Below, piece after piece: positions 47,332 through 59,824 of a stretch of 64,000 nucleotides of DNA; position 1 is the first letter of the stretch, and every line of letters starts with the position of its first letter. Location of the stretch: positions 51,550,407 through 51,614,406 of the forward strand of contig CM055103.1 of NCBI GenBank assembly GCA_029204225.1. The letters are read 5' to 3'. The notes beneath the pieces are model-generated. The model was not told where the DNA came from. It saw nothing but the letters and a program-made list of their open reading frames with translations, and did not search any database. This stretch comes from Diphasiastrum complanatum (taxonomy: Eukaryota; Streptophyta; Lycopodiopsida; Lycopodiales; Lycopodiaceae). The translations under genes were made by a program, and so were the position numbers.

Positions 47332-47558
47332 GTTGAGATTTGAGTCGTGACCTCTTGTTGAGATTTGACGTGAAAACCTCCGGTTGAGATTTGAGTGGTG
47401 GCCTCTGGTTGAGATTTGACATGAAAACCTTCGGTTGAGATCTGAGTGAAGTGTTACGGTCAAGATCTGACTGAAGTGCTCCGATCGAGATCTGATTAGA
47501 AACCCGTCGGTTGAGATCTAATAGAAACTCGTCGGTTGAGATCTGACAGAAGTCCTGT
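47332..47558. repeat. Minisatellite, 25/26-bp unit, nine copies
   Basis: Each unit begins GTTGAGAT(T/C)TGA. Lengths run 25, 26, 25, 26, 25, 25, 26, 25 and a last partial unit. The first four alternate 25 and 26, a 51-bp (17-codon) higher-order unit. It directly precedes the Copia integrase on the minus strand. Confidence 0.9.
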
Positions 47559-48024
47559 ATTAAGGAATGGAGTTGTGTGATGCAAGTGAAGAACTCCAGG
47601 AGGGAAAATATGATTGTGGCTCAAATCAGAAGTTTTTATGGGAAAGAAGTATCTCAGTGATTGGATGTATGCTTAATTTGGAATATTGAGATATCATACA
47701 GATAGAATTGAAATGGGTCTAAATTGTGACAAATCTTGTCCTTATGATGTAGTCTATCATTTGTTGACCTAGAACATTCATGACAAACGGGTATTTATAT
47801 AAAAAAGAAGATGCACAGAAAGTAAATAAGTACAAGCATGAATTATAAAACAAGAAAATGATACAAAAGTAGACATGCAAAAGACAATAACAGAGCAAGA
47901 AAAAAAAGAGAATAAAAAATGTAAAATATATACCAAAGAATTAGTGTTAAATTGGGTCAACAAAAAACAACTCCTCGTAATACCGTCGTAGACGACCACC
48001 ATTGACAACAATGTCTAGGAGTAT

Positions 48025-51000
48025 TCAGTCAAGTGTTTGTAACTGGACTGCACCATTAGGAAAGATTTTATTGATAACACATGGTCCCTCACTTTGGAAT
48101 TTCAATTTTTCGGGGTGTTTTTTTGATGTATAAAAAAGCACCTGGTCACCTAAGTGTAAATCCTTGTTGCGTAAGTGACGGTCATGCCAGGCCTTTTGAC
48201 GTCTTTTGTTAACTAGTTGTGCGTGGTAAGATATGAGTCTTGTCTCGCATAACTGGGCTAACGTAAATAGCCCGGTCTTGACTTGTTGCTCAATTGTAGC
48301 TTTCTCACATAGATCTGTAGAGAAGGCTTCCATGACTGTTAGAGAAGGTACTAAAAATTTGACTGGCATTACCACCTCTTGACCATACATGAGATGGAAT
48401 GGGGTAACCCACCATGTGACTTTCTTCAAGGTGGTGCGGTAAGCCCAAATAGTTGAGAAGAGTTTCGTTTCCCAATCAGAACGACTGTTTTCAACTATCT
48501 TTGTCAATATTTTACATATCGTCTTGTTAGTTGATTTGGCCTAGCCATTACATCTAGGATAGTATGGTGTACTCTTTCGGTGAACTACAAGGTAATGGCA
48601 TAGCAAATTATCTATGACAACGTTTAAAAAGTGCATGCAGCAATCACTAACTAGCTTTATAGGACAACCAAAACGTGTAATAATGTTTTCGTAAAGAAAA
48701 CGTGCTACAGTCTTTGCATTGGCGTCCTTTGTTTCCCGAGCCTCAATCCATTTAGTGGCATAATCTGTGGCTATTAGGATATAACGGGCTTGGGTGTATT
48801 TCGCTGCTGGGCTGATTGGTCCAAAAAAGTCAATTTCCCATTTATGGAAGGCTTTGCCTTCTATAATGGGAGTCACAGATGTGAAGTCTGCTTTCATATT
48901 TTTCTTGGCTCGTTGACAGACCTAGTAAATAATGTCTTAGTTGTTGAACAACATAGACCATTGCCAATGCTTCTTGCTCGGTTGTGGTATAGTTTTTTTG
49001 CAGACACCAATTATCTGCTTAAGAAATGTATTGAAAAATCTTTGCCATACTCGCCCAATTGTCCAAGAAGACCTCCAATGGCATACTTACTAGCGTCAGT
49101 ATGCATATGGAACTCTTTCGTGTAGTCTGGAGAACGGAGCATGGGTGCCATAGTAAGGCCTATTTTTAACTCAAAGGCTTTAATGTGTTCTTCGGTCCAT
49201 CGAGGATCTACCACAACTAAATAAATGAGTCGTGCCTTGCTGGCATAATTGATTATAAAGATGCGATAATAATTCGTGTGACCGAGGAAGACGTAACCTT
49301 CCTTCACTGTTGCAGGTAAGGGCATTTTAACTAGTACCTTGATTTTTGAAGGGTCGGTAGAAATACTGTCCTTTGAAATTATATGTTCGAGAACTACCCC
49401 ATGGGTGACCTAGATTTGACACTTTTCAGGGTTAGTGAAATTCCAAATCTACGGCAACGAATGAAGATTTTCTTGTGCGTCAAAGTGCGTAGCCGCTGAG
49501 GAATGTACACCTAGATCGTCGAGATAAATCTTGACAATCCGATGTAACAAGTCTTGGAAGGCTAGTTGCATGACCCACTGAAACGTTGAACATTATTTTC
49601 AAAAAGACCCTTTAAGAATTCGTGCAAGATGCCTTTTTTATTATTAAAATATTATAACACTAATACTTTTGACTTGCCATAATTTTTTAATCGTAGCTCA
49701 AAAGTATGTCATCTAACATATCCCCTTGTCGAGCGCTTTCCAATGCACCAAACTCCGCTAAATTCGGGCTTACCACTAGAAAGTTATGCCATTTTTAGTA
49801 TGGAATCAAAATGTGGACTCAAAATGTTACGTTACGTAGATTTCAAATTTGAGTGTTTTGATTGGTCCATGTGTAAGAAACATTTGAGAAAAAATATAAA
49901 AAGAATCTTTACAAAGGATCTTTTTTGGATTTAGAACTCCTCTAATGGGTGCGTTGCATAAGCCAAAATGCATGACATTATAAGCACAAACCCCATTTTC
50001 TGTTGCAAAGTCCATTTTATGTTTATCTTCAGGGGCTATTTGAACAAGGGAATAATTGCTGAATGCATCCAAGAAGCTGAAAGCTTTAGCTCCTGCCATT
50101 TCCTCTAAGATTTGGGTCGTTAAAGACAAGGGAAAATAGTCTTTCTTTGTAACCGCATTAAGGGTTTTTAGATCGACACAGATACGAAGTTTGCCGTTTT
50201 TCTTGGGGACGACCAGAATGGGTGATACCAAATCAGTATGTTGGACTTCATAGATGAAGCTAACATCCAGGAATTTCTTAATATCTTCATCGATTCTCTC
50301 GCAATAGACAAGGTTACATCTATAAGGTTTAGTCCTAACAGGCTTAGCGTTGTCTTCTAAATAAATTGTATGAACTGGTACTTCAGGAGGGATCCCTTTC
50401 TTTTCTATATAGTTCCATGCGAATACATTCTTGTATTTGCAAAGTAAAGTTTCCAGATCAGAAAGTTGTTCGGACGAAAAGTGTGCACTGACATAAACTA
50501 TTTGGTCCATCTCCTCGTCAGGATCTTTAAGGTTGAATGGAATTGTTTTAGCGGGTCCTTCAAAGGAGTGGGAACTTGGTGTAGGTTTCTGGTGTGGCTG
50601 TGGTAACTGAATAACGATGTCATCCAGTGTGAAATCGTTTAAACTTTTGTGGAAGATCGAAAGGTGGTTCCACAAAGTTTTCTAGAACTTTTGAATCATC
50701 TGAGTTGAGTCACTATCGAACGTGGAAGCTTGGTTTGATTGTTTGGTTGTTGTCTCCTTAGACAAGGGCTTAATCGGTTGGTTAAGCTTCTCACACATTT
50801 GTTTCTGACGCTCGGTTAATTTTCTATCAATAATTTTATTTTTTTTGTTACCAAGGGTTTTTTTGGTTGCTAAGGGGGCGGTGTTGTTGCCTCACTTATC
50901 ATGTCATCATCGATTGTATCCCAGACTTCATCTAGATACACGTCCCATGTGTATATTTTGGGCTTGGGCCTATATGTTTGTGTGTTGGGTACTTTGGATG

Positions 51001-51300
51001 TCAATTGGACGTGAGCCAACGGCCCTGGTGACTTGATCTCCTGAGGAAATGATTTTGGCGGATAACGTTGGGCATCTAGATAAAGGACTACATGCTCATC
51101 CGTCATTTCAACATCATCCAAGGAAAGATATCTTTTTTTGAAACATGGGCGGTAGAGACACTAGGTTCTCCTGGGCACCAAGCTATAGGAATAGGGTCAA
51201 TCATCATAAGTGGGATGATGGGTGTATCAATGTTTGTAGAAGACAGTAGAATATTCACATCCTCTACAGTAGTTTCGATTTGAGAGCTATGTTTCTATCC
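48025..51300 (-). pseudogene. Gypsy pol: RT, RNase H, integrase
   Basis: Minus strand. An acidic upstream region (51290-50870: IDPIPIAWCPGEPS; VWDTIDDDMISEA) precedes RT (50675-49930): TDLVSPILVVPKKNGKLRIC, FSFLDAFSNYSLVQIA, MHFGLCNAP. It resumes after an insertion at MQLAFQDLLHRIVKIYLDD (about 49573-49515), the catalytic YLDD. RNase H (49325-49011): MLRSPDYTKEFHMHTDASK. Integrase (48897-48025): WEIDFFGPISP, KLVSDCCMHF (the usual SDRGTHF is changed), TKIVENSRSDWE, LKFQSEGPCVIN. Frames are broken at five or more places. RT-RH-IN order gives Ty3/Gypsy. Confidence 0.88.
49585..49930. mobile_element. Insertion of about 345 bp inside Gypsy RT
   Basis: RT protein similarity stops after GLCNAP (about 49935) and resumes with MQLAF (about 49573). 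The interval is A+T-rich, without coding signal in the RT frame. No clear terminal repeats seen, so its class is unknown. Confidence 0.5.
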
Positions 51301-51479
51301 ATCTTGAATCTCGATCCACTCTATGAGAGTGAGAGAGCTTGCGTTTGACACTTAGTTGGAGGAGAGAGAGTGAGAGTAGCTCCAACAATTGTCATTTTAT
51401 TTTTGGAGTTTTTTTTTTGCACGCCCTAGATTATGTGCTTATTTGCTATCATGACAAATTGGAGTGTTATGCAGAAATT

Positions 51480-51958
51480 TGTCATAGGGTGGTCATGCAT
51501 ATGCCCACAATAAACAAGCAGTTCTCAAGTTATTAGAGAGGCAAGCGACACTTGCATGTTTTGGAAAAGCTGCAGGAACATCGGGGGCATGCATATTGGC
51601 AGAACTGGATCATTAAGCAGAAACATGCAAAAAGCCACATCCACGAACGAGAGCTGAAGAAGGTTTGGTGCTTTGTTACCTAGGGAGTATCACTAATACT
51701 TTGAAAGTGAAGGATCAGCATTGGGAAGGGCCCTATCAAATTTTGGATACTTTCAGCAATAGTGTTTTAATTGCTTGGCATTTTCCGCCAAGCATTCCCT
51801 TCGTGGTCAACAATAGTCGCGTGAAGGTATATTATCCTCATGAGGGAAATACTGATCTTAATTGGGGCATGATTTACTCCTTATTTGATATTGTGAAAGC
51901 GGGCATAACCTTCAATCAGCCACACCTTGAGGGCACATCAACTGGCATTGGTCTGTAG
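51480..51958 (+). pseudogene. Gypsy integrase C-terminal fragment
   Basis: Plus strand, opposite to the pol above. The frame 51665-51958 has LKVKDQHWEGPYQILDTFSN and NNSRVKVYYPHEG, the C-terminal beta-barrel of plant Gypsy integrases (family: L..KWEGPY.I....Y.L...G......N...LK.YY). It is the end of a separate plus-strand element whose remainder was lost. Confidence 0.6.
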
Positions 51959-52249
51959 CTCACCCAATAGAGGACAATGGCAGTGCAAACGACAAACAAA
52001 CGCCACAACCACATTAAACACGTGAATAGTACACCTCGGTGGAACTCAGTTTTCTTTGTTGGGGAATATGTGCTAGGCCAATGTATTAAAGTTAGATTTT
52101 ACATAGTCAAATATTATGTGGATGATGAATAAAGTTAGAAGTTAGACATCTACATGAATTATATAGCTCAAATGTTGACTTAGCATAAGTAGAATAATGA
52201 TAAGATGGACCACCATGTTATTTTCATAGTTTATTAGTTGCAAGGTTAA

Positions 52250-53290
52250 GGCCTCTTAGCCCTGTTCAAGTTAGAACGGATTGTAGGCAACCGCAAAGGT
52301 AACAAATGCGGTCTTATACGATCTTATGAGGCCAATTGTGATCATCTGTCCTATTGCAGTCATGTGAAGCTCTATTGCGGTCCTATGTGACCTTATTGTG
52401 GTCTAGTGCGGCCTTATGTGGTCTTAAGGTGGAAGTTAGAATGAACTGCAGGCAACCACAAGGTCATATGCGGCCTTGCGACGGTTTGGATGCGAAAGTC
52501 AAAAGGGCGTTCAAGTTAAAAGTTGAATGGACCAAAAGGCCTTATTGTGGCCATATGCAGTTTTATGTGGAAGTCGACTGAAGGCAACCGCAAAGGCAAT
52601 GGTTGCGGTCTATTATGGTTTAATACAAAGTTGGATGGACTGAAGGAAACTACCAAGGCAATGGTTGCAGTCTATACGAAGCTGGATGGACCAAAGGCAA
52701 CCGCAAAGGCAATGGTTACGGTCTATTATGGTTTGATACGAAGTTGGATGGACCATAGGCAACTTCCAAGTCAATGGTGGTGGTCTATTGCGGTCTGAGA
52801 CAAATTTGGATGAAAGAAGACAGAAGACAACTACCAAGTAGTGAGTTGCGGTCTATATGTGGTTTTGGATGAAAGAGGACTGAAGACAACCACCAAGTAG
52901 TGAGTTGTGGTCTATAAGCAGTTTTGTGTGGAAGAAGACTGAAGGCAACCGCCAAGTAGCGAGTTGTGGTCCATTACGGTCTGGATGTGGAAGATGAACC
53001 GAACCGGAAAGGAAATGATTGCGGTCTAGAACGGTCTTATTACGATGGATACGAAAGCGGTAGCGAACCCAAAAGGCAGTGATTGCAATATGTATGTTGA
53101 AGTCTAAGGGAACGAAGGCCACCGCCAAGTAACCATGTTGCGATCTATAAGCGGTGGATAGAACGAACCGAGAGGCATCAAATGCGGTATGTAAGCGGTG
53201 AACAGACCAAAAGAAAACTATAGTTGTCTGTAAGCGGTGGCCAATAGACAGAAAGGCAGTGATTGCAGTCTGGAAGCGATGGTGGTCCCA
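52250..53290. repeat. Degenerate GCGGTCT-rich tandem array
   Basis: At least 13 imperfect units of about 40-75 bp. Each carries GGCAACCGC(A)AAGGCAATGG, TTGCGGTCTAT and (A)AG(T/C)GGTGGATG words in the same order. The best-kept units are about 52570-52800. Unit length drifts along the array. Short ORFs in it are by-products. It follows the Gypsy fragment and may lie in that element's 3' region. Confidence 0.75.
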
Positions 53291-54090
53291 AATGGAGAGA
53301 GAGAAGGTCGTCACCACAAAGAGGAGCGATATATTAAAAGAAATAAGTGGTATTTGAATGAGAGGGATACACGAGAGATAGAGGATAGACTGGGGGGATT
53401 CTTGATCATTAACATTGGTGAGTAGAAGTGCGATCAAGCATCAGGAAGGGTGATAGTCGAGCACAGTTTGATCAGTATTAGAGAGTCCAGGTGAGGTTGG
53501 ATGCCGCAAGAAGAGTTGTCTTACTTAAGACCTTTTGAGCTATGTTGGTGTGAGCTTTGGCTACTGCTCAGCTTTACGAGTTTATGTAAGAGATTGGTTG
53601 GCCATTGTAGTGGAAGTAAATTGAGGGTTGTCATATTCTTTTGTACGAGTCTTGTATCATACTCTTTTGCACAAGTCTTGTTGTAATGTTGGATTTATCT
53701 CCTCTACTCTCCTAAACCCTATTTTAATCTGCCTCCATTCATGCTGTATTTCACTCATGTTGTCGCACAGTCTGGATATTTACATGTAAAATAAGACAGA
53801 CGAATAAAATGCGACTGCCTACATAAATACAAGTAGATTCTCACATGCGAAGAAAAGATGAAAAACACAACACTGTGTTTTTACACGAGATTTGTGACAG
53901 TAGAAAAAGATGACACTGCCTTACAAAATGCCAAAGGTGCCCTAGGAAAAGCGAAGGCACCCTGTAAATCAAATCCTAAGGCATTTCGTCAGAGTGATGC
54001 ATTTTCTGCATCTTCACCGACGTTCATTTCAGCAAAGGCTAACGTCACGGCCTTTTCACGGATAACGTCGCGGCCTCTTCATGCTCATCC
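53290..54090. other. Probable LTR-like or untranslated sequence, no gene
   Basis: Contains repeated TTTTGTACGAGTCTTGT / TTTTGCACAAGTCTTGT words (53638-53681) and a polypyrimidine end near 53710. Nothing coding recognised. An 85-codon plus frame at 53858-54115 has no family I know. Confidence 0.3.
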
Positions 54091-54340
54091 CATACAACTA
54101 TGCTTACGGATTTGACAACAACAACAGCCACCCATGATCTCGATGTCCCATACTTCTTTTGAAGTTTGAGCTTTAGCTATGTGGCCAATCTGAGTGTCTG
54201 ATATATTAAAAATAATAAGCGCGAAAGCTTTACCATTCTTCAATTTCCACTTTAAGTCGGTTGTGTCGTCTTCAGGCTTCACTTCGATACCTGTAACAAC
54301 ATCCCACAACTCGTTGGCAATTAGCAATTTCTTCATCTTA
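54090..54340 (-). pseudogene. Copia gag N-terminal fragment
   Basis: Minus strand from 54336: MKKLLIANELWDVVTGIEVK, KWKLKNGKAFALIIFNISDT, IGHIAKAQTSKEVWD. This is the start of a UBN2-type Copia gag. It is the same family as 3920-3750, but here the first 70 codons are open. It then breaks into unrelated sequence. Confidence 0.75.
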
Positions 54341-54817
54341 GATTAGCAAGTGTTTAAAGAGCGAGCAATTGCACGTTTGCACTTAAGCTTCTAGTAAAGC
54401 TTCAAGTGAGTTTACTGGTGAGTTTGTGTTGTTTCAATTTGTTTTATTATTAGAATACGTTATCTAACATAGTAAGAAATCAAATGTAATTCATAATCTT
54501 CTTTTTGTTCAAAGCAATATCGTATTTTATCGCATACACTAGCAATTAATCAATATGCAAAGGTGAAATGTAGATAATTAAACTCCCCAATCCTAGGAAA
54601 GTGTGTAGCCCTTACTTTTCTCTCGTTAAAGGTAAGGTTCTAATCTTTCCAACTTGCTTGGAAAAACCTACACGTCGTAGGGAGGGAATATGTGGTGACA
54701 TTCTGAAATAGGACATAACCGCAAGGTTCGGGTATTATAATTATCACATTCAACTCTATCTATAAAAATATACATAAAAAATATTGCGATGAATATAAAA
54801 AAAAGAATGATAGATAG

Positions 54818-55960
54818 TCATAGATCATTCTCATCATTTACATCATTTTCGTCATCACACAAGTCTTGACACTCATCTGAATCTAGATCTAGGTATAATC
54901 GTAAATTTCCGATTGTGTCTCTTTCATGATGTGAGTTACCCTCATATTCAATCTCCTCTTCTTCTAATTCTATCTCATCCAAACGTGGGGGCCTCAAATT
55001 ACCCCTAATTTGGTCTTGTATGATCGTAGGAATCTCATCATTTTCATTTGTACTTTTTTTTCCTATCATTTTGACATCATTTCGAGTTTGGATGAGTGGT
55101 TCAGGTTCTTCCAAAACGTCATCAAAATTGGGTGGTGGTTCGTCGTGTGTATCCAATTCAACAATATCTTATCCTTCAAAAACGTGTCGTTTTCTTGCAT
55201 TAAGTTGGATCACATACCACCATCTTGGGTCTATTCGATCTGGATAGTATATAATTTGCCAAAGAATTCAGAAAAATTAAGTTAGTATTATAAGATTGAT
55301 ACATAAATAATTGGATTGCGAATATTAATGACATTGAAATTTTAGAGTCCACTTGTTCGCAATGTCGTGGCAATACTAAAGTGTCATGAGAATCCATCGA
55401 TAAACATTTCGATGAGTCATGAGAGTCCATCGAAAAAACTTTGAGTTATCATTTCTAATCGTGGCGTTGCTTCCACGATAGATGACCTTAAACCATTTTA
55501 TGTCAAAAATAAAGTATTTGTCGTTAGTCTCGTAATCGACTTCATAAATATCTTGCAATTTGTCGACATAGTCTAGGTCATCCGAAATGACATTAGGGTC
55601 CCTCGCACTAGAACGACTCTCTTGTTGAAAGTTGGCCATTATACCACAATCATATGTACGTCGCTTGTTGTCAACTCTCTCAACATGGTAATGGTGTCCA
55701 TATGCCCACATGACAGTGTATGATGTATACTAAAACACAAAAAAAAAAAAAAAATAGAAGATGAACTTGTATATCCAAAAAGGAAGTTGGAAAATCTCTT
55801 TCCAACAAACATACCATTTCAATCATTTGGATTTTCATGGAATCCAATTCACTATTTTTTATTTCTTTTGAGGAAATCCACCTGCAAGATTGATAGTGAT
55901 GACTTCCCACATGTCTTTCTCCATCAGTATGTTTTTCATTTTGAATTTTCACACTACATA
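54818..55960 (-). pseudogene. CACTA (En/Spm) TNP2-type transposase C-terminus
   Basis: Minus strand. At 55900-55770: SSKEIKNSELDSMKIQMIEM, VCLLERDFPTSFLDIQVHL, like the DUF4218 segment of TNP2. At 55711-55376: NVISDDLDYVDKLQDIYEVD and FIFDIKWFKVIYRGSN, like DUF4216. Then about 55260-55140 (DPRWWYVIQLNARKRHVFEG) and a strongly acidic tail at 55156-54818. These domains are typical of plant CACTA transposases. The catalytic part is missing and the stretches are joined by deletions. Assignment rests on domain pattern. Confidence 0.65.
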
Positions 55961-56061
55961 GTTAGAAATCCCGTCCAATTTGCTACTTTCACTCAAAATG
56001 GACTCTCCCATGTTTTCCATCGCAAAACTGCTTGAAACTTCTGCCGTAGGCTAAAAACCGT

Positions 56062-57127
56062 ATGTCGAGGCCAACAGTGATGTCAGAAGTTGAAAATAAT
56101 GACCTGCATTTTTTCTCTTACCAGGCCACTCACCGCTTTTCCACCAATTTGAAAGTCCCAGATGATGATGAAGTTCCTGATGCTGACCCTCCTTTTGCAC
56201 CCTCCTCTATTCAGTCAGCCATTAAGGATATCAGTCACTTTCTTATCGACACTCCCGATAAAGAAAGTGACTTCATTGATGTAAATACTGATGTTCTCCG
56301 GGATTCTTTCATAAGCCAAAATACATCTAATGATGAATCCAAATCTATGGAGGATTCAAAATGTCTTTTCAATTTGCCTGTATATTATATTAATGACGAT
56401 GTATATTTTTCTACTGCTGATTTATGTAAATTTTTTGACAATCGTGAGGACGAGGTTCTATGTTTATTATCCGGCACAATTTTTGAATTCTCCGACTTTG
56501 TAGATTTTGAGATCTGATAAAGAATTCATGGCATTTCCATCACAGATGGGCTTCCCTCGTCCATCATTAATGCACTTCACTAATGATTCCACTTCAGTAT
56601 GTGGTCATTATATTGATCATATTGATCTCCTTGCATTTTAATGTTTTCAATCACTGAATATATTTGTGCTAACATATTTCCTATTGCAGGATGATCTCAT
56701 AATAGATAATTTTGCTGTGAGACGCGGTGGTTTCAAACAACATGCATACTCGTTCTAGAGGGACAGTGGACTGGGCCACTATCTTAGGCATTTCTTGAAG
56801 AATGAGATCTGTATTGCTCATTTAAAGCTGAGCCCAGTCGAGGAGAGTCTTATAGTGGCAGTTAAAGCTTTATCATTTTATCTAGGAGGACATAAATTTG
56901 TTAAGACAAATAAGATCATTTTTGTCAAAAGATCTTATGTTTTGAACATTTTATGCTTTACTGATGGGAATGTTCCTTTAAGGAGCTCCCATTATTCATT
57001 GTATTCCACTTATATTGAGCTTAGTGAAAATAAGGATAATGCACATCTATTAGATGCATATGCTAGCAGAGAATTTCTTCATGACAATACTACCATAGAA
57101 TCTGATACAAGATTTGATGATGAATAG
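56062..57127 (+). pseudogene. Gene A, copy 4 (5'-truncated)
   Basis: Exon 2 equivalent (about 56155-56517): VPDDDEVPDADPPFAPSS, FNLPVYYINDDVYF, EDEVLCLLSGTIFEFSDF, then a stop (56515-56517) and an internal deletion of about 130 bp relative to the 60.6 kb copy. Last exon from about 56691: DDLIIDNFAVRRGGFKQHAY, a stop, then open from 56795 to TAG 57125-57127, ending ESDTRFDDE. This is the full C-terminus that the 61.3 kb copy misses by six codons. The first exon is replaced by CACTA-side sequence. Confidence 0.75.
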
Positions 57128-57229
57128 TTGACACTTTGTATTTTGGTATAATACAATCAATACATTTACATTGGGTATTTCTCCTCTCTTGTTCAATGAA
57201 TTTGCAAAGCAATTATGAACATGTCATGA

Positions 57230-58440
57230 TGATCTTCTACTCAACAATGATGATCTTCTACTCGGCAATCATTTAATTTTCTCTTCCTATATGAACTTGC
57301 ATGCTTTTCTAAACTTGTTGTATTGTGTGGACTTTGTTATATGTCGAATCTGAACTCTGCGGTAGAACCACTAAAACAATTGACAAACGTAGTTTCATTT
57401 TTCATTGGTTCCTCCATGTTGTGTATTTCGATGAAATGCTGCTCGTGCTTGCCAGTGTGACTTCTCCATCCCTTGTCATGACCATACACTCAAGCTTCCA
57501 TATGTATTTGCAAAAAATGTTGTATGATCTCTTAGTATGTGCTGCATATGTCAAAATCATAATGTTAGTCTCATGTTTGGATCTAAATATATATGAAAAT
57601 TTGAAAGCATTTTGAAAATTTTATACTAACCATGTAATGCGTGATGTGATTTTCTCCCCATGCTTTTGATACTGCATTAACAAACTCGACACAAGTCCTT
57701 TTAGCAGCTTTCTTATCAATATGAGAGTATTTTTTTTTTCTTAAAAGAGCAATCACACTATCAAGCTTTTTCCATACATCAACTTTTAGTACTCTGGTTT
57801 TGCCGTCTTTCTTGAAGTCCTGAGTGGCAGCAATAATATTTGTCCAGACTCAGTGTTGAATATTAGAAGCCTTACCAGTATGCTTGGATAGAAAACGACG
57901 TGCTTTTGCTCCTCCTATGCTTGGCTTAGTTGGCATGTTCCCATTCTTTTCTGAAAGCTTTTCATCTTTTTGAATTTTGACATGTCCTTTATGGAGTCCT
58001 GCTTTTGATAAAACAACTTTTAATCGAGAGATAGCTTCCTTTGCTAATGATGCTGGCTTAGTATTCCAAGAGAAAACTATATGAAGATAAATGATCTTTT
58101 CTATTAATCTAACTTTTGCATGAAGAGTGCAAACATGCACATTTTTTAAGGGGATAGGCAGCACAGGCTTCTAGTTTGGATCTGCATATTCTCTAGTAAT
58201 TCATGTACTCCTAGTTAGATCTTTTGCCATTTTCATACAATACAAACAAGCGTGTTTTGAAGTAGCACCGTGAGAGATATTATAGATACATTTCAATGTT
58301 TTCAAATCACCTGCTAAGTGCCATTCAACATTGAAGTCTCCAACACTTGGACATTGAGAAGTCCTCCATCCATATGGTCCTTGATGATCCTAGGATAAGA
58401 TGTCCTTGAGAATATCCATAATAATATATCATGATCCTCT
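57230..58440 (-). pseudogene. Gene C, copy 2: RAG1/Transib-like transposase 3' half
   Basis: Minus strand, convergent with A copy 4. From about 58440: VLKEDHDIL, a frameshift after LLNVQ, the CLYC zinc pair near 58236, then LPIPLKNVHVCTLHAKVRLI (Lys at the position that is Glu in the other copies). LSKAGLHKGHVKIQKDEKLS and GGAKARRFLSKH follow, then ENHITHYM before donor GTTAGT (about 57640). Last exon (about 57545-57300): HILRDHTTFF, YGSLSVWS, a stop, QGMEKSHWQARAAFHRNTQH. The H-x4-H and Glu are kept. The first exons with the first Asp are absent; an LTR lies there instead. Confidence 0.65.
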
Positions 58441-58479
58441 TTCAGCACCTGTCCAAAGCTTTGTTTGTTCTGCATTTAG

Positions 58480-58855
58480 ATTTGTGTCAATATTACTATG
58501 CGTTTCTCTGTCTGACTCTCTTATTGCTTAATCTGGTAGTCTATTCTTCGTGAATTATTCGTGACTAATAATTTGTCTAGCTGTTCGCGACAAATTATCT
58601 TTCTGATGTGTTGCTGCTTAATATTTGGCTATGTAATTAGATCGAATGTGATTTCTATCACTAAAGTTCTGTTTGAGTCTGATAGGCGTAGTCATGCTTA
58701 GGGAAAGAGTGAGATAGCTGATTCCGTTGTGCACGAATACTTTTCATTTGAGTTTGTTTCTTGTTCGAGTTTCGAGTTCGCTTCTTTTCGTATTCATTTC
58801 CTTTCGAGCTATTTTTGTTTCTCACACTCACACACCCTCTTTTTCCAACAGAAAT
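58480..58855 (-). repeat. Solo LTR
   Basis: Minus strand begins TGTTGGAAAAAGAGGG at 58855. About 375 bp, rich in TTCGAG and TTCGC words like those in the LTR at 1917-2587 and near 44.1-44.3 kb. No internal region follows. The left edge is approximate. Confidence 0.45.
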
Positions 58856-58857
58856 TG

Positions 58858-59400
58858 GCCAAATCTAGTATGTGAAATCAAACAATGAATCGATCAAGTT
58901 TATGAACATATTTAGGGTTTTGATCTACAAAAGATACACTCTACAAAAGCAAAAAACTCGATTTTGGTGTAGAATCCTCTCTAGCATGCTCTAGCCTTAA
59001 TATCTTCACCAAATCATTGATAGATCTGATTTCCTCCTTCATAACCTAAAACACAAGCTCTGATACCATGTGAAGGATTTCAGATCATTATGATCCAATC
59101 CACTTATAAGATCTTTTGTTAGAAAGGGAAATACACTACCAATCTCACCAATGTAGAAAAATTAGCATCTACACACAAAATGAGATGCAAACACTAATAG
59201 AACTTGATCAAATTTGAATGAAATGATAAAGTACTGTTGTTGTCTGTACAAAACCAGCAAGCTACTATTTTTCACACATGTGGATCCAAAAATAAAAATT
59301 ATCGATCATTCTACACATAGAATTGCATGCAATCACAAGTATAGTGCACCAATGGATAGTAGAACAATGTGTGAATTTGATATTTAACATTAAGGTGGTA
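58858..59400 (-). repeat. Copia leader, PBS (59057-59068) and 5' LTR fragment
   Basis: Minus TGGTATCAGAGC, perfect, with an LTR edge at 59069 (TGTGAAGGATT on plus). Leader and LTR match 18290-18990 in order and wording (CTAGCATGCTCTAG, ATCCAAT). This and the solo LTR separate the two A/C blocks. Confidence 0.65.
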
Positions 59401-59824
59401 CTAGTTGCTTGCTCACTCAAATTATTGCACTAATATGTGTGCCAAGTATTTAGCTTAGTAGCACGTAAGGATGTTTGCAAGTAAGTCCATATAATAAGAC
59501 TCATGCAACATTTGATAGGTGAAAGAGAAATGGTACCAGTAAGTTGAAGTTTTATGATACTTGTGCATTTAACCTTCTTTCGTCAATTGAATGTTTTTCA
59601 TGATAATGCTATATCACATGCATTGTCATCAACCCTCTTTAAACATAGAGGTGAGGGTATACTCATTTGAGGTTAAAACAGACCTCTCGAGCTAGGACTA
59701 AATCATAATTGCAATACTTAGACCACCCTGCCCAGGCCAACTGCCAACTATTGAGGTGAACACCCGAACACCTAGCAAACAAGGTGAGTTGGATTTGCAC
59801 AAGTGTGATATTCACGTTACTGCC

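Noticed and set aside
52523-52798. ORFs in the GCGGTCT array, including a 194-codon minus frame at 52853-53437
   Set aside because: They arise from repeat units lacking stops in some frames; no domain, and the sequence is a tandem repeat.
57325-57615. 96-codon plus-strand ORF, repeated at 61531-61821, looking like a small membrane protein
   Set aside because: The minus strand of both encodes the last exon of gene C (HILRDH, YGSLSVWS, QGMEK). The plus frames are shadows that duplicate only because the exon does.
58700-58855. Possible promoter with repeated TTCGAG words
   Set aside because: Better explained as LTR sequence beginning TGTTGGAAAAAGAGG on the minus strand; the same words occur in other LTRs here.
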